This document shows positions 1-12,156 of a DNA stretch of 64,000 bases, piece by piece. The notes below the pieces were generated by a model. That model was not told the DNA's origin, ran no database searches, and saw nothing but the letters and a program-made list of their open reading frames with translations. Position numbers and translations under genes: made by a program. Source of the DNA: Neoceratodus forsteri (Eukaryota; Chordata; Ceratodontiformes; Ceratodontidae); NCBI GenBank assembly GCA_016271365.2, contig CM028131.1, positions 173,046,501 to 173,110,500 on the forward strand, in the 5' to 3' direction. The first letter of the stretch is position 1. Every line of letters starts with the position of its first letter.

Positions 1-1560
1 TAGAGTATGGCGTCATCTGCATAGAATAGGAGGTTGCTTGAGCATGACTGAGGGAGAGCATTAAAGAAGATGCTAAACAGTAAGAGTCCAAGAATGGACC
101 CCTGGGGGACACCGGAGCGGACCGGTAGTTTGCTAGACAAGGTATTGCCAATTTTGACCTGCTGACAATGGCCCATTAAGTAGTCTGAAAACCAATGGAG
201 GGCATCTTGCTAGGTGCTTAGCTTACAGAGGGTAGCTATGAGGAGGGAGTGACTGACTGTGTCAAACGCCTTGGTGAGGTCAATGAAAATAGCACCAAAG
301 ATATGACCCGTGTTGAGGGCAGTGTGGAGGTGAGTGGTGAGTTCGAGCAATGTGATAGTCATACTGTGACCTTTTCGGAAGCCACGTTTGCTGCTTGCAA
401 AGTATATTGTGTTTACTGAGGTGGTCAGTGAGTTGATCGGAGACAATACACTCAAGTGTCTTAGATAAGGGAGGGAGAATAGAGACGGGTCGATAGTTGT
501 TGGTGGAAGTATTGTCTCCACCTTTAAATATCGGGGTAATTGAGGCAGATTTCCAGTGCATGGGGAATTTCCCAAGACATACAGAGCGGTTTATAATGTG
601 AGTGACAGGGGTAAGCACCTCATGGAGAGTGAACCGCAGAAGTCTCAGGTCTAAGGAGTCACTACTGTACTGGGAGTGGCTTAAGGCTTTTTTGAGGTAA
701 GGCTCTGCAGACCTAGGGGAGATGCAGCATAGGTGAAATGGAGGGTGAGCTGAGGGAGAGGTGGGATCACTGGCCTGGGGTGGGTCATAGAAGTTACGAG
801 GGAGGACATGGCTGAGGTTGGTGAAGGTGTGGTTAAATGCTGAGGCTATACGAGAGGAATCAGAGGTCAGGGCCCCATCAACCAGGATTTGCGTGGGGCA
901 GGGTTGGTGGTTTTGCCACAGATGTCCTTTATATTATTCCAGAATTTATGCCCAGAACCCCAGGTTGAGGTTAGGGCGGATTTGTAATAATCGGCCTTGG
1001 CTTTGTGCAAGGACCAAGTGCATTTGTTTCGGGCCTCTCTGTATTTCTGTCTGTCAATTAACTGACCAGTCTTGGTGGTGAAGTGCCATAGGGAATCGCT
1101 GGTCTGCATCAAGGCCAGGAGGTGGTCACAGATCCAGGGAGTTGGGTTTCCTTTGACCATCATTTTGGTGAGAGGGGCGAGCATGTCACAGAGGTCATTA
1201 AAGGAATGCATGAAGAGACCATGGGCAATGTCTGGGTCGAGGTTTTTGGTTATGAAAGACCAATCCATGGCATTGAGATGAGTTTTTAGAAAAGCAAGTT
1301 TGCCAGAACCAAGTTTATGTCGTAGGATCATTTTAGGGGAGGATTTGGGGGCCTTGCCAGACCAGGAGAAAAAGACCGGGAAGTGGTCGCAGATTGCATT
1401 TTGTAGTACAGTAGTTTTAGTGATTCTGAGGGAGTGGTTGGTGAAGACAAGTTCCAATAGGGAGGAGGACCCTGAGCGCTGGTTCAGCCTGGTAGGGAAG
1501 GGGACAATTTGAGTTAGGTCTTGGGCAGAAGCAGCAAGATAAGTTTGGTTACTGATTTGG
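1..1560 (-). pseudogene. L2/Rex1-like LINE fragment (endonuclease C-terminus and RT)
   Basis: Remnant of a non-LTR retrotransposon read on the minus strand. From about 1457 down to 867 an open stretch of 196 codons covers the end of the endonuclease (a CDHFPVFFSW block, equivalent to the SDH motif) and the linker. From 618 down to 210, two overlapping frames carry RT blocks: NYRPVSILPPLSK, then FRKGHSMTITLLEL and FIDLTKAFDTVSHSLL. The active-site YADDAIL box is encoded at about positions 1-27, so the element continues beyond the left edge. Frame changes between blocks show that it is dead. The L2/Rex1 assignment rests on the style of the NYRPVS and KAFDTVSH blocks and is not tested by search. 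Confidence 0.8.
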
Positions 1561-1908
1561 TTAAAGATAAGTTTGGTTACTGTTGGCTATCCACTTCATC
1601 ATAACTTTTATTTGCTATGTTCTTATATCCCCCCAAAAAAGTTTATATTGATATAGTTTTCTAACTTGTTTAGAATCAGTATAGAACTTGGAGTGTGTGA
1701 TTGCGCCTGGCTCATAAGGGAGGAAGGGAGGGTTGGGGGAAGAGGGAGGGGGGTGGGGGGTGGAAGATTTATTTTGTTTCCCTTTTCTACTGTTTAGTTT
1801 GTGTATATTAAGCATTCTTGTGTCATTCCATTTTTATGTTGTTTGTTCCTGTTTATTGTGTTTCCACTGAGGGTATTCTTCTTCTTTTCAATCAAATGCA
1901 TTCAATTG

Positions 1909-1909
<1 letters not shown>
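1561..1909. other. Spacer with G-rich tract
   Basis: No gene seen. Positions about 1718-1772 are an almost pure G/A tract with several G runs (GGGAGGG, GGTGGGGGGTGG), capable in principle of forming a G-quadruplex on the plus strand. Confidence 0.5.

Positions 1910-1967
<58 letters not shown>
1910..1967. repeat. (TA)n microsatellite
   Basis: About 29 uninterrupted TA units. It sits exactly at the 5' truncation point of the CR1-like LINE that follows. Confidence 0.97.
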
Positions 1968-1973
<6 letters not shown>

Positions 1974-4160
1974 GTTACAGTGGATGCACCTTTGAGCAAT
2001 AGTGACCATCAGACTATGTATTTTACTATTAAAGAATCTACTGCAAAATGGATGGGTAAAACCAGGATCCCTATCTTCAAAGGGCAGATTTTGCAAAGAT
2101 GAGAAAAAATACAGCAGAATGGACCTCAGAGTTTTACAACTGTTCATTAGAGGAGATGTGGAGATTACTGATAAATAAAATACATTTGGAAACCAACAGG
2201 CATATCCCATATAGGGAAAAATATACCATAAAATGTACTGCCTCCAAATGGATGACAACGAAACTCCAAAAGCGTATAAACTACAAAAACAAAATGTATA
2301 AACAACTTAAGAGGGAAATGGACTCTGACAAATTAAAAGACTATAAGGAGACAGCAAAACTGGTTAAAAAAGAAATAAGACAGGCCAAAAGCAAACATGA
2401 ATTGAAGCTGGCAAATGATACTACCAATAACCACAAAGCCATCTACTCATACATAAACGGCAAAAGAGGAAAACCAAAATTAGTGGGACCATTCAAAGAT
2501 AAAGAAGGAAGGATAGCTGACTCCAAGGGTGCAGCAGACATACAAAACCTGTTTTGTAGTTCAGTCTATGTCCCCAAAATGAATAATATACCTAGACATA
2601 AGTCCATACAAGGCAAGATACATATAGAACTTCAGGAAGTCACAGATAGACTAAAAAGATTAAATAAAAACAAATCAACAGGACCTGATGGTACACACCC
2701 CAGAATTATAACAGAACTAGCAGACCAAATAGCACCCCCTCTAACATACATTTTACAGGGTTCTTTAGACAGATGGGAAGTGGTAGAAGCTTGGAGAGAG
2801 GCAACAGTCATCCCAATCTGCAAAAAAGTGGCAAGGACAGAGCCATCAAATTATAGACCAGTAAGTCTGACCTCAGTCCTGGGAAAAATACTGGAAGGAA
2901 TGTTAAAGGACTTAATACTAGAACACCTGGAGATAATATGCTCGATTCGACTCAACATGGCTTTACAAAATCTAGATCATGTCAAACAAACTTGTTAAAA
3001 TTTTATGAACCAGTTAGTAAAGCATTGAACAAGGGACAGGCAGTGGATGTGGTCCTCTTGGACTTCTCCAAAGCATCTGATGAACTGCCGCATGAAGAAC
3101 TGATCTGCTCATTATCCAGCACTGGAATAAAAACAAATATAACCAACTGGATAGGGGCATGGCTGAGTAATAGGAAACTGAGGGTGTCAATACATGGGAT
3201 TCTGTCTGACTGGACTCCAGTAACCACTGGGATGCCACAGGGGTCTGTTCTGGGCCCATGTCTTTTCAACATATATGTGATGACTCTAAAATACGATAGA
3301 ATATATGGACCGCCAAGTTTGCTGATGAATGCAGGATTAGGGCAATGGTGGATTCAGCAGATGACTGTAGAGATCTCCAAAAAGCATTGGACTATATATA
3401 GCAATGGAAAAACAAAAATAAACTACAACTAAATACAAGTAAATGTAAAGTCATGCACATGGGGAAAAAATCTAGACTGGGATTATGCATTAGAAAACAA
3501 CATACTGGAAACTACAATACAGGAAAGGGATTTAGGGGTAACAATACAAAATTATTTAACTTTTAACACACAATGCAACAAAGTCATAAAAAGGGCTAAA
3601 AATACACTCAATTGTATACTGAGACACATAAGTAGTAGGAAAAGTGAGGTACTGATGTCATTGTATAACTCACTGGTGAGGTCCCAGTTGGAGTACTGTT
3701 TCTGGGTATGAGACCCATATCGAAAAGGAGACATAGATAGATTGGAGGGAATCCAGAGAAGGGCAACAAGATCCATTGAAGGACTGAAACACCTAAATTA
3801 TGAGGCTAGATTAATAGCCCTCAACCTATGCACTCTGAAATATAGGAGAATTAGGGGCGATATGTGTTTGCTATACCGAGCATTCACAAATGACAGGTTA
3901 TGGGAAGATCTAGGACTAGAATTGAAAGATCAGACTTACAATACTACAGCACACAGCCTACAATTTAAAGCAGACAGGTGGAATGTACTAAAAATGAAAA
4001 ACTGGTACACACAAAGGGTGATCCCTGTGTGGAATTCATTAACACCAACTATGGAGGATAGTAGTTCCATGGAAATATTTAAAAAAATAATTAGATAAAT
4101 ACTTCAAATCTAAAGGTGAATTGTAAGGACAAGATTATTAAAAATAATCAGGGCAAGCAT
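1968..4160 (+). pseudogene. CR1/L3-like LINE, 5' truncated
   Basis: ORF2 remnant of a chicken-repeat-type LINE. The first codons after the TA tract give the tail of the endonuclease (LSNSDHQ, the catalytic SDH). A 299-codon frame (2099-2998) holds the basic linker and RT block NYRPVSLTSVLGKILE. A second frame (2938-3432) continues with HGFTKSRSCQTNL, VVLLDFSKASDELPHEEL and MPQGSVLGP. After a decayed palm region, 3742-4098 encodes the typical C-terminus (IQRRATRSIEGLKHLNYEARL, RRIRGDMCLLYRAF). Order and spacing match one ~2.2 kb element with two or more frameshifts. The aspartate of KAFD is S-D here (KASDEL), and the FADD box is not readable. Confidence 0.9.
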
Positions 4161-4336
4161 AATGGATGAAAGTCTATATAAGCTTTGTATTACCTATGAT
4201 ACCTATGATTCTCCATTGAACCCTAACATCGAATTTCTTCGTGTTTGTTGCTGTGGAACAACTGTAACTGATGCATTAAATGGAGTTTTTTGCCATGAAT
4301 TTCCCTTCTTTTTGAGAATGTGCACTATAAATAGTG

Positions 4337-4746
4337 AAGTAACGGCAACGCAAAAGCAAGCGCAAATGCTAATGCACATGGTGATGCAAACGTAAACGAT
4401 AACGCAAATGGTAACAGAAATGCAAGTGCAAAAGTTAATGAAAGCAGAAATGCAAATGCAAGCACGTACGGGAAATGCAAACCGTAACACACACGGTCAC
4501 GGTAATGCAATTGGAAATGCAGACACTTACGGTAACAGCAATGATGACACGAAAGGAAACACGAACAGAAACGCAAATGGTGATGCAAAAGGAAACAGAA
4601 ACAAAAACAGTAATGGAAACGCAAATGTTAATAGTAACGCAAATGCAAGTGCAAACGAAAACGCAAAGGGTAACGCACACGGTGGCGTAGACGGGAACAG
4701 TAATGGAAATGCAAGTGGAAACGCTAACTGTAGCAGTAACAAAAAT
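4337..4746. repeat. Degenerate hexanucleotide array, consensus AAYGNA
   Basis: About 68 consecutive six-base units such as AACGCA, AATGCA, AATGGA and AACGGT. The third base is nearly always C or T before G, as expected if an AACGCA-type unit lost CpG by deamination. The array has few stops on either strand, which creates long open frames (Asn-Gly/Asn-Ala repeats on plus, Phe-Ala type on minus). I treat these as a composition artefact, not genes. Confidence 0.85.
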
Positions 4747-4929
4747 GCACAGCCTTTTTTCCCCAAAAGCTGCACAGAGAAACACGGTGAATACAAAGAA
4801 TGTGTGCATAATAATGGCCCTCGGGAGCAGAAAATGAACACTTGGAATACTAAATTGCTTATATCTCAGGAACTGTATGACATGGAAAAACATATAAAAT
4901 TTCATATGATTTATGACTTTCCTGGCTAG

Positions 4930-5935
4930 TTTTGCACTTAGCCCGCTAGTTGGGGGTTAAGCATTTTTCCGACGAAAAGACCCTGAAAGGCACATCGGAC
5001 GGCGTAATGTTAGTCTATGGGAAAAACAGTCAATTTTGGAGTGCTGTAACTTTGCAGCCCTGTAATATTTTGTCACCAAACCACAAAAAGGCACATCTGT
5101 GGGATGTTGGCTTTCTTCCTTCCAAATTTCAGCCCAAAAGACTAAATCGTTCTTTTGCAGCAGGGTGGCAAAGATTCCCTACTGTTTTGGGCATAGTGTC
5201 GCAAAGTAGTGTCGCAAATCATGATACTTTCGCAAAAAAATCATGAAAGTGTTGCAAGTGTGACACAACTTTGTGACACTACAGTTTACAAAAAATTTGA
5301 AAAACATATTTCTGGGGTGTTTAACCCCCCAAAAAAGACATGGCTAGCATCCTCAGGGCTCGACTAGGTGAACACAAAAATAATTGTGTCCCTAGAGGGT
5401 CCCAAATTTAAATGCCAAGCATTTCTGTGACCAGTAACTGAAAAAAATGGCTGACTCACGACACTACAGGGGTCATTTGCGACACTAAAAACCTGCATCT
5501 GCGACACTGTCGAATAGCTTAACTTTTCCCATTGACTATAATGGGAAATTTGGTTTATGAATAACTTTTGAACCGTTTAATATTTCTTCACAAAATCTTC
5601 AAAAGGCACATCAGGGACTCCGACTGCATGTTTCCTGAAGGTTTTGGACCAGTCCCTCAAACCGTGTGACCTGTGGGTGCGAATAAAGAATGTGCAAAAA
5701 AGTGTAAATGCGACTTTCTATTGTCCTTTATAGCTCTGCCACCATATATCCGACCATTAGAAAACTTGGCACATCCAGAGATCTATGGTACTGCTCTGTG
5801 TCTGCCAAATTTCAGGCAAATCTGTCATATGGTGGTAAAGTTGGCAAAGTTATTAAGCTGCACAATTTCACACTTTAACCTTAAATGGGGTACTCAACCC
5901 TAACTATAATGGCACTACCGTGCAACTATTATTTA
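4930..5935. repeat. Dispersed repeat family, copy 1
   Basis: This is a low-coding stretch with recurring phrases (AAAAGGCACATC, CCAAATTTCAG, TTATTAAG-TGCACAAT). Its second half (about 5550-5930) aligns by eye, in the same order, with 27960-28370: TAATATTTCTTCAC, AAAGGCACA, AAAGTTATTAAG, then a TGGCACTA end. It is also rich in GCGACACT/TGTCGC motifs between 5190 and 5510. The class of element is unknown. Confidence 0.55.
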
Positions 5936-5989
5936 TATATATATATATACATACAGTATAATTCTATATAAAAAATGGGCTCACTTTAG

Positions 5990-6350
5990 TTTTTCATTAA
6001 GACTTGGTCATTTAGAGGCAGCCAATTCAACAATTCAGAAGTTCACCCTTGTTTTAGACTGTTGTCAAAGTCTTCCCCCTCCTATGCTTGTTGACGATCA
6101 GAATACCCATGAACATAAAACTGTGATTCTGTATATCTTTACAACTGCTAACATGTAAGCTGAGGTATTTTCTTCATTACCATTCTTAATTGAGCTAAGA
6201 TGTTCCCCAGTCCTAACTTTTATTAGACAAAAGGTTTTTCCCACATGCAATATTCCACATACTGTACATAAGATACTGAATAGACCACTTCCTCAGTTGA
6301 ACGCTTTATAAACCTGTTAACTTCCATTGCTTTACCCATTCTAGGGTTAA
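5990..6350 (-). pseudogene. Penelope-like element 3' fragment (GIY-YIG region)
   Basis: The reverse strand aligns over about 330 bases with the GIY-YIG fragment at 35215-35550, including the DNA that encodes the GEHLSSIKN stretch there. Reading frames are broken, with several indels relative to the other copy, so it is dead. Its inner end directly abuts the left TIR of the 6351-8159 element. Family assignment follows the better-preserved copy. Confidence 0.6.
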
Positions 6351-7049
6351 TTCTTTGCAAGAAATGGCATTAATACATAAGTTAGGGTTCAACTTAATTC
6401 CACAAAAGTAGGGAAATGTGGCATTAGGTTTCCATCCCTAACTCCCCGGCCCCCCCAAGCAGCAAAAGGACAAGACCATACAAGCAATGACAGACAGCAA
6501 TTTTCAGGTAAGACAATATATAACTGTTTCTAGTAGGCACAAATACAGTAGCAGTGATGTGCTACCTTTGTGTATTTGTATCTGCATCATGCACACTGTA
6601 ACACATACACACTCACTTATGACTACAGATAGAAATCCATGATACTCAAATCAAAACACTACTTCTATGTACACAAGCACAGGTCTCTTCAACCAAAGAT
6701 ACAAATCCTTGCTACCCAAATTACAGGAGTGTTTTTGTCTGTAGTTGCACATGCCCCTATGGGGCCAACACTTCTATAGCCTAAGGTACTCTTGGATACC
6801 ATAAGACAGACACAGACTTAGAGGTCCTGCAGTTCTGCAGCCACAGTGTACACATACACACTGACCTCTGGCTACAGAGGCATAGGCACCACAAAATCCA
6901 TAATACCAACATTGCAACAGTACTTTTGTCTGCAGAAGCACAGTTCCCTGAGGTACCTATGCCTTTTCAGCCACAGGGGTAAGACACATGCACTGACATC
7001 TGGCTCAGAAGGGCTGGCCCCTGTGGGGCCTGCAGTTATTCAGATGGAA

Positions 7050-7650
7050 GTACTATTTGTTTGTTTATATATTTATGCATCTACTGTATGTCTTTATTTA
7101 TTAACCAGGTGGCTACACTGATCTCAAGGACCATTTTCAGATACAATCTGGGCCATAAAGATGGCACATACATGGTAAAAAGAAAATATATACAGTAGTA
7201 GCCACAGACATGGTCAGATATTGCCAGATATTTCACAACATTTCTAAAGAGATTTTCTCTGCTGCCCCTACTGTGGAAATGCAGAAAGCAGGAGATTTCT
7301 CCAGAAATATTACGGACGTTTCAGGAAATATCTGACCATGTCTTTGGCTGCGACCGTACAAAAAATACACAGTACAGTAAATAATTACAATACAAATGAT
7401 GTGATATGAAACAACAGGTACAGAACTGGGAAAATTCGGCATAAAATGACCTTTGTGTGAGCAATTATAGGGAACAGAGTCTATGTAGTAGTGCAGTGCT
7501 GAACATATAACAAAACAACAACAACAGTTTCCATAGTCAAATGTAATTGTAATAACAACAGGTTCCAGAGTAATTGTGGCATCCTGAATGTCACAAAAAG
7601 ATGAGGGGGGAGACCAGATGGTTCTCACTAAGGCAGGTTCAGTGTGTGGG
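7050..7650 (-). mobile_element. LINE or SINE 3' end with (TTTAT) tail, nested in TIR element
   Basis: Begins on plus with a TTTATTTATTA run (an AATAAATA-type 3' tail on the minus strand) followed by AACCAGGTGGCTACACTGAT, then CAAGGACCATTTTCAG. The same order occurs at 44519-44700. No coding sequence is recognisable. Confidence 0.45.
7200..7349. mobile_element. 150 bp foldback MITE
   Basis: The arms are about 25-60 bp: AGCCACAGACATGGTCAGAT on the left, mirrored by ATCTGACCATGTCTTTGGCT on the right. It has no coding capacity and is nested in the 7050-7650 retroelement fragment. Confidence 0.7.
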
Positions 7651-8659
7651 TATCATGCTTTCAGAAGCAGATCTAGAAATTGTTCAAGGTGGTAGCAGTT
7701 TTTCAGTTATGCAGCTGCATGTAGAAAACCATGTGTTAATGTATTATGCTATCTTGCAAAGTACCTTGTACATCATGCACGAGTACCTCTGACTGCAGAG
7801 GTGCAGGCCCCCATGGGGACTGCACTTCTGCATCCACAGGTATGCATGCATGCTGTATGACACACTATAAACACACAGGTGTGGCTCCATAAGCACAGGA
7901 CTCTGTGGGGCCTGTGCTTATGCAGCTGGAAATACAAATCCATGAAGGTAGCACATCAATGCTACTGCATTGGTGTCATTTGGAAACAGTTGTATGATGT
8001 TTGTCTTACCTGATGATGACTGTCTGTGGTTGCTTGTGTAGTCTTGTCCTTTTACTGCTTGTGAGGGGTGAGGAGATAGGGTTAGTGACCGTGATGCTAC
8101 ATTTCCCTACTTTTGTGGCACCCTAACTGGTGCATTAATGCAGTTTTATTTCCAAAGAATTTCCTTTCCTTTGAGATAGTGGAACCATATCTCATTCATG
8201 TAGGTCCCTTTAGGACCTATGTGAAAAGATACAGATGCACAGGGCCCTCTAGGCCCTGTGCCAAGGCAAGACTGTGTCTGCTCATGGAAGTTTTCTTTGC
8301 AGCAACAGTTGTCAGGAATTCATGGGGCTGTTTGATGGGCTGAGAATGGCCACAGATACAGATGCACTGGGCAAAGAGTTCATCTTCCGGCCAAAGCACA
8401 GGGCCCTCTGGCACTCATGGGAGCAGAGGTACAAGGCAGCATGCCAAGAGAAGAATTATCTTCACTGTATGGTACTTGGACCCATGCAACCAACCCTGCA
8501 CCTTCCCTTCCCATACAGGGGGTGGTGTCACATGACAGCACCATCCCCCTAGCCTCAGTTCATCCACCTTGCTCACTGAGCTTGGCCCTGATGTCAGCTC
8601 ACCTACACAGAATCACAAAGCACTACTCACTGGGTTAAAGGCCAGCCCTGCACACAAGA

Positions 8660-9165
8660 TTTCTTCATATTTTTTTTTTTATTTTGACCCCAAATTTTCA
8701 AGATAGTTGTTTATGACTTTCCCTTTATAAACATGACATATGGCATTTTTAGAATACTGGCTGAATGTCATTTTGCACCACAAGTATGAAAACACATCTC
8801 TTCCAGGATCTGAGAAATAACAACTGTCACATTTATGATGTGGAGTGAAAAATGTCTGTGTTGAAAGTTTGGAGTCAAAATATTAAAAATTACCAAAGTT
8901 ATGAGTGAGTGTTGAATAATGTCAATGTACTGTCATAATTTTGTTTTGTTTTTTATATTTTGACCCCAAATTTTCAACATTGTCCTCTTATGACCCCATG
9001 TCATGAAGCCGGTAGGTGAAAATGTCCAAATTCCAGATGAAACATCACTTCGCACCACAGGTGTGAAAACACAGTTTAGCCAGGATTTGAAAAATGACAC
9101 CTGTCACATTTATGATGTGGTGTGAAAAGTGGCTCTGGTAGGTGACCTTTTTCAAATCCTGGATA
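8660..9165. repeat. Palindromic ~280 bp satellite-like unit, two copies
   Basis: Two consecutive copies share TTTGACCCCAAATTTTCAA (about 8684 and 8960, roughly 276 bp apart), CACCACAGGTGTGAAAACACA and CTGTCACATTTATGATGTGG. The family recurs at 11540-11720 and as the five-unit array at 17015-18410. Confidence 0.75.
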
Positions 9166-9329
9166 CGAACATATGAGTATATGAAATTGCTAAGAGAAAG
9201 AGGCCTTAATGGTTTATAAAGTCTGCTCAAGTGTGCAGTTCTGTCTAATTCTCTGGAGCTGCACCCCCTCCCATTCCTTCCAGGAGTCATCCTCCTCTCC
9301 CCCTTTTCTCCCCCCCTCCACCCTCCCAT

Positions 9330-11300
9330 TCTAATTATTTTGTTTACCCTGTCTCACCCCCTTCCCACCATTTTTGCTGATATCTCCTCTGGCAGCTCAT
9401 TCCACCTGGATACCACTCTTTCTGTGAAAAAGTGCCTGCTCAATTTCCTCTTAAATGTGCCCCCACACTAGTTTCAGACAATGGCCCCTTGTTGTCCCCC
9501 CCTTTAAATTCAAGATGCCCTCTTTTCCAACCATGTTTATCTCTTCCAGGTACTTAAAAGTTTCTATCATATCACCCCTTTCCCTTCTGTGCTCCGGGGA
9601 ATACATATTGAGCTCCTTTAGCCTCTCATCATATGATTTGTCCCACATGCTCTGGAACATCTTGGTCGCCCTCCACTGAACCCCTTCAAGTAGCCTGATG
9701 TCCTTCTTTAAATAAGGGCACCAGAACTGTACACCGTACTCCAGGTATGTTCTCACCAGTGACCTGTACAGTGGCAAAATAACTTCCTCCCTCCTAGAGG
9801 TGATTCCTCTGGTAATGCAGTCAAGCATTTTATTTGTTTTAGCTGCTACCTTTCAGCACTGCTCAAAGTGTTTCATATCACCCTTAACACCCCCAGATCA
9901 TCGTCTTCCTCTGAGATTGTCACCTGTACACGGAATAATACAGGTGGCTAAAACAAAATGATGGAGCCAAATGTAAGGGTGTACTCACTCAGAGCAGATG
10001 GCAGCATGGCTTCACCATAACTGTTGAGTTGCCATAAAAAATGCCACCATGTAAGCAGGATAAAAGTCCAAGAAAACTTTATTATGGATGCCAGCATCCT
10101 GATGAGCATGCCTCTCCCCAAGAACAGCCAAATTTTTTCGCGCCAACACTGTGCTTTCTCAAGGTTCAGAAAGCTTGAGAAAGTGCAGTGTTAGCGTGAA
10201 AATGTTCAGCTGTTCTTGGGGGAGGGGCACGCACATCAGGGTGCTGGCGTCCATAATAAAGCTTTCTTGAACTTGCCACCTGTAAGTCCCCTGGCCAATA
10301 GCTGGCCCCTGGGTTCCTAGCTTCCAGGTACATGACCTTATTTCTTATTATTGAATCTCAACGGCCAGATGCCTGACCATTTCCCTAGCTTAGCCAGATC
10401 TTCCCTTAGCTCCTGCCTCCTCTTCTCTGTGTCCACCCTCCCACAGAGCTTAGTATCATCTGCAAAAAGGCAGATTTTACTTTTGACCCCATCTGCTATA
10501 TCACCAATAAAGATGTTGAATAGCACCAGTCAGAGTACTGAGCCCTGTGTCATCCCGCTGGTGACAGGTCTAGGTTTGGATAGTACCCCCCCACCACTGT
10601 CTAGATCCTGTCATGCAGCCAGCTCTTGACCCATCCCAGCAGCTTGTCCCTGATTCCTAGGTTACTCAGTTTACTGATCAACCTGCCATATGGAATTGAA
10701 ATGAATGCCTTGCTGAAGTCCAGGAATAGGGCATCCACCACCTGACCCCTGTCTAACGACCTTGTGACCCAGTCATAAAAGTCTATCATATTTGTTTGGC
10801 AAGCTCTCCCCTGGCAAACCCATGCTACCTATCATCCTGGAGACCATTTATCACTTGGAAGGTCATCAGCCTTTCCTTAAAAATGGTCTCCATTATCTTG
10901 CCCACTATGGAGGTAAGGCTGACTGACCTGTAGTTATGCAGCTCAGCTCTGGGACCTCCCTTGTGGAGTGGCACCACATGTGCCATTCTCCAGTCCTGTG
11001 GCATGCACCCCTTCTCCAGTGAGGTGTTAAAGAGATCTGCCAGTGGGGAAGCCGGTACTTCAGTCAGCTTCCTCAGGACCCTCAGGTGCACACCATCAGG
11101 GCCTGGTGCCTTGTACACCTGAATGGCCCTAAGACCGTTCAAGACCATGTCCATCCCAATCACCCCATAAGTTTCATCCCCACCCCTCAGACCTCCCCCA
11201 ATTTTTCCCAGTGACATAGGTTCATCATTTTCCCTAGTGAAGATGGATCTAAAGTACTCATTCTGTGCCTCTGTCTAATCTTTACTATTTTCTGCCCATT
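9330..11300 (-). pseudogene. CR1-like LINE ORF2, split by a 348 bp insertion
   Basis: Minus-strand RT gene in pieces. 11217-10825 gives APGPDGVHLRVLRKL and NYRSVSLTSIVGKIME. 10789-10601 gives VDALFLDFSKAFISIPYGRL. 10526-10338 gives the active site LFADDTKL. After the insertion at 9929-10276, 9828-9451 gives the C-terminus (ITSRREEVILPLYRSLVR, YGVQFWCPYLKKDIRLLEGV, RRERGDMIETFKYL). The 3' part continues to about 9350. Sequence upstream of 11217 to ~11500 looks like the 5' part of the same element without clear blocks. Multiple stops make it inactive, although the FADD box is intact. Confidence 0.88.
9929..10276. mobile_element. 348 bp insertion with 8 bp target duplication and internal hairpin
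   Basis: The insertion is flanked by identical CACCTGTA copies at 9921-9928 and 10277-10284, which rejoin the CR1 sequence. The right two thirds form a strong hairpin: about 10071-10166 pairs with 10168-10270 (AAGAAA-CTTTATTATGGA at both outer ends). The left ~140 bp is not part of the hairpin and does not mirror the right end. An 8 bp duplication suits hAT-type DNA elements. A short retroelement is possible, but there is no A-rich tail. Confidence 0.75.
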
Positions 11301-11539
11301 CCCCCCTTTCTCTTTATCCTGATAATCCTTACAGCATAGACCAGCAAACTGCCACAGCAGCCTTTTCTTTTAATTTGTTTCCAAAAAGCTTTTTCTACCT
11401 TTGGGTAGACAGGTGGCTCTTCAGCCCTGTCTCCATGTCCTGAGACTGTCTTTCACCTCCTACAAATTTTAGGGTACACATCCCCCACAGATTCCCCTGT
11501 GTTGCAGACAGGAGAGAGGGGGCCATTCTCCCCATCAGA

Positions 11540-11722
11540 CAGTCATATCCAGATGAAACATCAATTCGCATCACAGGTGTGAAAACACAGTTTGGCCAGG
11601 GTTTGAAAAGTGACAGCTGTCACATTCATAAAGTGGTATGAAAAAATGATTATGTTGAAAATCTGGGGTCAAAATATTGAAGATTGCAAAAGTTATGAGC
11701 AAGCGTTGCCCAATTTGTCCTG
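11540..11722. repeat. Satellite-like unit, partial copy
   Basis: Shares CCAGATGAAACATCA, CACAGGTGTGAAAACACAGT and ATGTTGAAAATCTGGGGTCA with 8660-9165 and with the 17 kb array. Confidence 0.7.
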
Positions 11723-12156
11723 CACTCAGACTTGATACATATATCTTTGGATGGCGGAGCAGGTGCTAGGGAGAGTAGCTGGTCTTCATATAGCCTGTGC
11801 TCCCATTTTCCATGTTCCTGTGTTCCCTGTCCCCTGCTGAGGTACCAGTTAGGGTGCAAGGAGAGGTACATATCCCATTCAGCCACAGCTGCCTCCCTTC
11901 AAGTTGCTCGAACCTACACTGCCACCAGGCCTCCACACGGTGGCAGTCATGGGCCTAGGTGTCTTACCACCCCTCACCAGGAAAGGAGAGCTTTCACTGG
12001 GACATTTGATCCTCTCCCACCCAGCCAACCCCCAGCAAACTCTAAATTCATTACATTTACTTATAAAAAGTTCACTTTGTTTAGGAAATTAGTAATTTCA
12101 AATGCTGTAGAAACAGCACAAGGTCATATTGCCACAAACAAAAACAGCGTGGCAAT

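Larger units (their letters stand above)
6351..8159. mobile_element. 1.8 kb element with ~265 bp terminal inverted repeats
   Basis: The left arm (about 6351-6615) and the reverse complement of the right arm (about 7895-8159) align through several long blocks, including CAAAAGTAGGGAAATGT, AAAAGGACAAGAC, AACTGTTTC and GATGTGCTACCTT. Inside lie repeated ~110-130 bp modules containing CTG(C)AGAGG, TGGGGCCTGCA and TCTGCA-CCACAG. No transposase is visible, so this is a non-autonomous DNA transposon or foldback element. Flanks do not show a convincing target duplication. Other elements (7050-7650) have inserted within it. Confidence 0.7.

Noticed and set aside
4408..4929. Asn-rich 173-codon open frame
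   Set aside because: It is created by the hexamer array. Several frames on both strands are open for the same reason and no start context or domain supports a protein.
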